64,000 bases of DNA from Sandaracinaceae bacterium (GTDB lineage Bacteria; Myxococcota_A; Polyangia; Polyangiales; Sandaracinaceae), in NCBI GenBank assembly GCA_020633195.1, contig JACKEC010000029.1:70914-134913 (forward strand). The letters are read 5' to 3'. The stretch's first letter is position 1; every line of letters begins with the position of its first letter. This document shows positions 60,877 through 64,000 of this stretch, piece after piece. The position numbers and the translations under genes are program-made. The notes under the pieces are model-generated. The model saw only the letters and a list, made by a program, of their open reading frames with translations. It searched no databases and had not been told where the DNA came from.

Positions 60877-62100
60877 GTGACCCACGTCGTCTTCGTCGCG
60901 CCGCGCTTCCTCGCCAACACCCTCCGCTACGTCGAGGCGTTCGCGTCGCTGACGGAGGCCGAGGTGAGCCTCGTCAGCGAGGACGTCGAGCAGAAGCTGC
61001 CGCTCCGCCTCCGCGAGCGCATCGCGGGTCACTACCGCGTCGACAGCTCGCTCGACGAGCGGCAGCTCGTGGTGGCCACCCGCGCCATCCAGAAGGGGGT
61101 GGGGAAGGTCGACAGGATCGCCGGCGTGCTCGAGCAGCTTCAGCTGCCGCTGGCTGGCGTCCGCGACCGCCTCGGCATCGAGGGCATGGGGCGCGAGGTG
61201 ACCACCCGCTTCCGCGACAAGGACCGGATGAAGCAGGTGCTGCGCGAGGCCGGCGTCCCCGTCGCCAAGAGCGCCCTCGCGCGGAGCGCCGCGGACGTCG
61301 CGGCCTTCGTCGACGAGGTGGGCTTCCCCATCGTGGTCAAGCCCGTGGCGGGCCTCGGCGCGCGCTCGACCCACCGCATCGCCGACGCGGACGAGCTCGC
61401 GCTCTTGCCTCGCCTCGGCGTGGAGCCGACCGCCGAGCAGCCGGTGCAGGTGGAGGAGTTCGTGCGCGCGCGCGAGCACACGTGCGAGACCGTCTCCATC
61501 GGCGGCGAGCCGGTGTGGCGCTCGGGCACCCGCTACTTCCCGGCGCCGCTCGAGGTGCTCGAGACGCCGTGGATCCAGTACTGCGTCCTGCTCCCCCGCG
61601 AGGAGGACGACCCCACCTTCACGCGCTTCCACCCCATCAACGCCGCCGCGCTGAGCGCGCTCGGCATGGGCACCGGCATCAGCCACATGGAGTGGTTCCT
61701 CGACGGGGATCGCATGCTCGTCAACGAGGTCGGCGCGCGACCGCCGGGCGTGCAGATCATGCCGATGATGAGCCTCGCCCACGAGACGGACATGGTCCAC
61801 GCGTGGGCGGAGCTGGTGACCTTCGATCGCTTTCGTCCGCCCGCGCGCAAGTGGGCCGCGGGCACCGCGTTCTTCCGCGGGCAGGGCCGGGGCGACCGGG
61901 TGCGCGCGGTGCACGGCCTCGAGCGCGCGCTCGAAGAGGTCGGCGACGCGGTGGTCGACGCGCGCTGGCCGCGCCCGGGCGATCCGCGCTCCTCGAGCTA
62001 CGAGGGGGAGGGCTGGGCGATCGTGAAGCACGCCCACACCGACGGCGCCAAGCACGCGCTGTCCCGCCTCATCGAGAACGTGCAGGTCGAGCTCGGGTAG
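60877..62100 (+). CDS. ATP-grasp-domain protein
   Basis: About 407 residues from the GTG at 60877. Residues 1-105 look like a Rossmann-type pre-ATP-grasp domain (THVVFVAPRFLANTLRYVEAF). The ATP-grasp part includes FRDKDRMKQVLREAGVPVAK, FPIVVKPVAGLGARSTHRI, VQVEEFVRAREHTCE and, at the Mg site, MLVNEVGARPPGVQ. Such enzymes ligate carboxylates to amines or thiols, for example in peptide or biotin-like synthesis. The acceptor is unknown; no biosynthetic partner gene is next to it. Confidence 0.88.
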   Translation: MTHVVFVAPRFLANTLRYVEAFASLTEAEVSLVSEDVEQKLPLRLRERIAGHYRVDSSLDERQLVVATRAIQKGVGKVDRIAGVLEQLQLPLAGVRDRLGIEGMGREVTTRFRDKDRMKQVLREAGVPVAKSALARSAADVAAFVDEVGFPIVVKPVAGLGARSTHRIADADELALLPRLGVEPTAEQPVQVEEFVRAREHTCETVSIGGEPVWRSGTRYFPAPLEVLETPWIQYCVLLPREEDDPTFTRFHPINAAALSALGMGTGISHMEWFLDGDRMLVNEVGARPPGVQIMPMMSLAHETDMVHAWAELVTFDRFRPPARKWAAGTAFFRGQGRGDRVRAVHGLERALEEVGDAVVDARWPRPGDPRSSSYEGEGWAIVKHAHTDGAKHALSRLIENVQVELG

Positions 62101-62198
62101 CCCCCCCGCCCGACGCCGGTGTTCCGGCTGCGTGACAGTCTGCAACATCCGCTGGTCCGCCCGATGACAGCGCGGCGGGCCGGGGGTACGAGGACGGC

Positions 62199-63614
62199 GT
62201 GAGCCTCTCCACGAAGCCTGTCTACCTCTCTTGCTTGCTCCTCGTCGCTTGCGGCGACCCCGCGCCCACCGACGCGGGCTCGGGCACCGACGCCGCGCCT
62301 CCCGCGGTCGACGCCGGGACGGACGCGGGAGGCGGCTACGACGCCGGCGCGTACACACGCATCCCCGAGACCGAGGCCGTGGCCGGCCGCGAGGGCTGCG
62401 CGTTCGAACGCGGCGCCATGCCCTGGGAGACGATCGGCGAGGAGTACCCGATCGGCGACGCCATCCCGATCCGGCACATCATCGTGCTCGTCCAGGAGAA
62501 CCGGTCCTTCGACCACTACTTCGGCGCGATGGAGGGCGTGGACGGCTTCGACGAGACCTCCTCGAACCCGACCGCGGACGGCACCCCGGTCGCGCCGTTC
62601 CACACCGACGAGTACTGCATCGAGGACGTCTCGCACTCCTGGTCGGCGAGCCACCGCGAGTACCACGACGGCGCGAACGACGGCTTCATCGTGACCAACG
62701 ACCCGAACGGCGAGCGCGCCCTCGGCTACCTCGACGGGACGGACCTCCCCTACTACTGGGACCTCGCGCGGACCTTCGCGATGAGCGACCACCACCACTG
62801 CTCGGTGCTCGGCCCGACGTGGGTGAACCGCTACTTCTTCTTCAGCGGGTCGTCCTTCGGCCTGACCAGCAACGACCCGGTCCCGACCGAGCGCATCCCG
62901 GCCGAGGGTCCCCACACCATCTGGGAGGAGCTCACCGCCGCCGGCGTGAGCTGGGGCGTCTACTTCGACACCGTGCCGTGGGCGTATGGCGCCTACCCGC
63001 ACTACGCGCTGCGCCCGCAGCAGCGGCGCCACATCGAGGGCATCGACGCGTTCTTCGAGGCCGTCGACTCGGGTGACCTCCCGGCCGTGTCTTGGGTGGA
63101 CCCCGAGTGGGCGGACGTGGTCGGCGTCGAAGGCTCCGACGAGCACCCGCCCGCGAACCCGCAGGTGGGCCAGGCGTGGGTCGCGAACATCATCGACCGC
63201 GTGATGGCGAGCCCGATCTGGGCCGAGACCGCCATCGTCTTCACCTACGACGAGCACGGCGGCTTCTACGACCACGTCCCGCCGCCCGAGGCGTGCCCGC
63301 CGGGGGACTGGCCGAGCGAGCGCCCCGAGGGCGACTTCGACCGCCTCGGTTTCCGCGTCCCGATGATCGTGATCAGCCCGTACGCGCGGCAGGGCTACGT
63401 CTCGGACCGCGTCACCGACCACACCAGCGTGCTGCGGCTGATCGAGGCGCGCTTCCTCTTGCCCGCGCTGACCGGCCGCGACGCGAACGCGTGGCCGATG
63501 CTCGACATGTTCGACTTCGAGAGCCCCCCGCGCCTGGCGCCGCCGACCCTGTCGGACGCCGTGGTGGACGAGGCCCACATGGAGGCGTGCCGCGCGGCCT
63601 TCCCGGAGGGCTGA
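62199..63614 (+). CDS. Phospholipase C/acid phosphatase-type phosphoesterase lipoprotein
   Basis: A 471-residue lipoprotein, GTG start, lipobox LLLVAC, then an Asp/Ala/Gly-rich spacer (TDAGSGTDAAPPAVDAGTDA). The phosphoesterase family motifs are ENRSFDHYFG near residue 101, SDHHHCSVLGPTWVNRYFF, WVDPEWADV, and YDEHGGFYDHVPPP near 350. The family includes bacterial phospholipases C and acid phosphatases that use a metal-bound Thr/Ser or Asn site. Exported and anchored, it may act on lipids or phosphates outside the cell, fitting a predatory lifestyle. Confidence 0.92.
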   Translation: MSLSTKPVYLSCLLLVACGDPAPTDAGSGTDAAPPAVDAGTDAGGGYDAGAYTRIPETEAVAGREGCAFERGAMPWETIGEEYPIGDAIPIRHIIVLVQENRSFDHYFGAMEGVDGFDETSSNPTADGTPVAPFHTDEYCIEDVSHSWSASHREYHDGANDGFIVTNDPNGERALGYLDGTDLPYYWDLARTFAMSDHHHCSVLGPTWVNRYFFFSGSSFGLTSNDPVPTERIPAEGPHTIWEELTAAGVSWGVYFDTVPWAYGAYPHYALRPQQRRHIEGIDAFFEAVDSGDLPAVSWVDPEWADVVGVEGSDEHPPANPQVGQAWVANIIDRVMASPIWAETAIVFTYDEHGGFYDHVPPPEACPPGDWPSERPEGDFDRLGFRVPMIVISPYARQGYVSDRVTDHTSVLRLIEARFLLPALTGRDANAWPMLDMFDFESPPRLAPPTLSDAVVDEAHMEACRAAFPEG

Positions 63615-63622
63615 GAGGCAAG

Positions 63623-64000
63623 ATGCGCCCCATCATGGAGCGCCTCCTCCGCTGGGTGAACGAGCTCCGCGCGGCCTCGCGGGCGCCTCGCGTCGGGCTG
63701 GTGCTGCTCCTGATCGCGCTCGCCGTCACCGGCCTCACGCTCGGGCTCGCGCTGCGCTCTCCGCGCGTCGCGCTGCGCGCCAGCGCGGGCGACGGCCTCG
63801 GGCGGCGTCACGAGATCTTGCAGGTGCTCGCGACCTTCGCGTCCGAGCGCGGGATCGATCTCGATCTCGTGACCACCACGGGCTCCTCCGCGTCGCTCGC
63901 GATGGTCGGGGACCGGCGGCTCGACGTCGCGCTCGTGCAGGGGGGCCTCCCGGCGCTGCCCGAGGTGCGGGAGGTCGCGCCCCTCGAGCTCGAGCCGCTC
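63623..64000 (+). CDS. TAXI-type solute-binding protein, cut by the window end
   Basis: An open frame from the ATG at 63623 runs off the window after 126 codons. A membrane anchor is at about residues 22-47 (RVGLVLLLIALAVTGLTLGL). The sequence after it, with AGDGLGRRHEILQVLATFAS, IDLDLVTTTGSSASLAMVG and LDVALVQGG, matches the start of TAXI family TRAP-transporter binding proteins. The rest of the gene is outside. It begins nine bases after the phosphoesterase stop. Confidence 0.75.
   Translation, partial: MRPIMERLLRWVNELRAASRAPRVGLVLLLIALAVTGLTLGLALRSPRVALRASAGDGLGRRHEILQVLATFASERGIDLDLVTTTGSSASLAMVGDRRLDVALVQGGLPALPEVREVAPLELEPL

Overview
The window is very GC-rich DNA, packed with genes and with a strong G/C third-position bias that produces many long false antisense frames. 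Lipoproteins with Asp/Ala/Gly-rich spacers after the lipobox, multidomain Ser/Thr kinases, an FHA protein and a hybrid histidine kinase point to a myxobacterium (Myxococcota), most likely Polyangia and perhaps Sandaracinus-like. This is inferred from gene style; no rRNA or tRNA gene is present to confirm it.

Layout. 1-6 kb: housekeeping and surface genes (two related zinc-ribbon membrane proteins, a parvulin lipoprotein, an alpha/beta hydrolase, an M23 lipoprotein). 6.1-10.2 kb: first type VI secretion (T6SS)-like tip unit, VgrG then PAAR protein then an unknown protein. 10.3-15.2 kb: a pseudokinase with a frameshift, divergent from a 1114-residue pseudokinase/kinase/SRPBCC/zinc/cyclase-like fusion. 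15.4-29.6 kb: a nine-gene minus-strand operon: FHA/TagH-like protein, three spike-like proteins, DUF2169-pentapeptide protein, pentapeptide protein, DUF3540, DUF4150 (PAAR-like), and a REC-GAF-AAA-kinase. 29.7-34.7 kb: two lipoproteins and a further pentapeptide protein. 34.7-44.0 kb: a second operon with the same DUF2169-pentapeptide, pentapeptide, DUF3540, DUF4150 order, followed by a short VgrG and a separate spike-like protein. 44-64 kb: mostly unlinked genes (PHP-domain lipoprotein, TldD-like protease, VF530 protein, orphan FliG-C protein, second parvulin lipoprotein, ABC1 kinase, SNF transporter, DUF2914 lipoprotein in two frames, hybrid histidine kinase, DUF1963, FGE-like, ATP-grasp and phospholipase C-type proteins, and the start of a TAXI-type binding protein).

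How it may work. The T6SS sheath, tube, baseplate and membrane genes (TssB/C, Hcp, ClpV, TssJ-M) are absent, so this looks like an accessory tip and cargo locus. VgrG, PAAR and DUF4150 proteins would form or cap spikes. DUF2169, DUF3540 and the five pentapeptide proteins recur as a set and are probably adaptors or cargo. The FHA protein beside Ser/Thr kinases resembles the threonine-phosphorylation control known for T6SS in Pseudomonas.

Two patterns stand out: the duplicated DUF2169/pentapeptide/DUF3540/DUF4150 cassette with a tandem of three spike-like paralogues, and a recurrent 3'-end element in which a hairpin overlapping the stop codon is followed by GTGCCC hexamer repeats.
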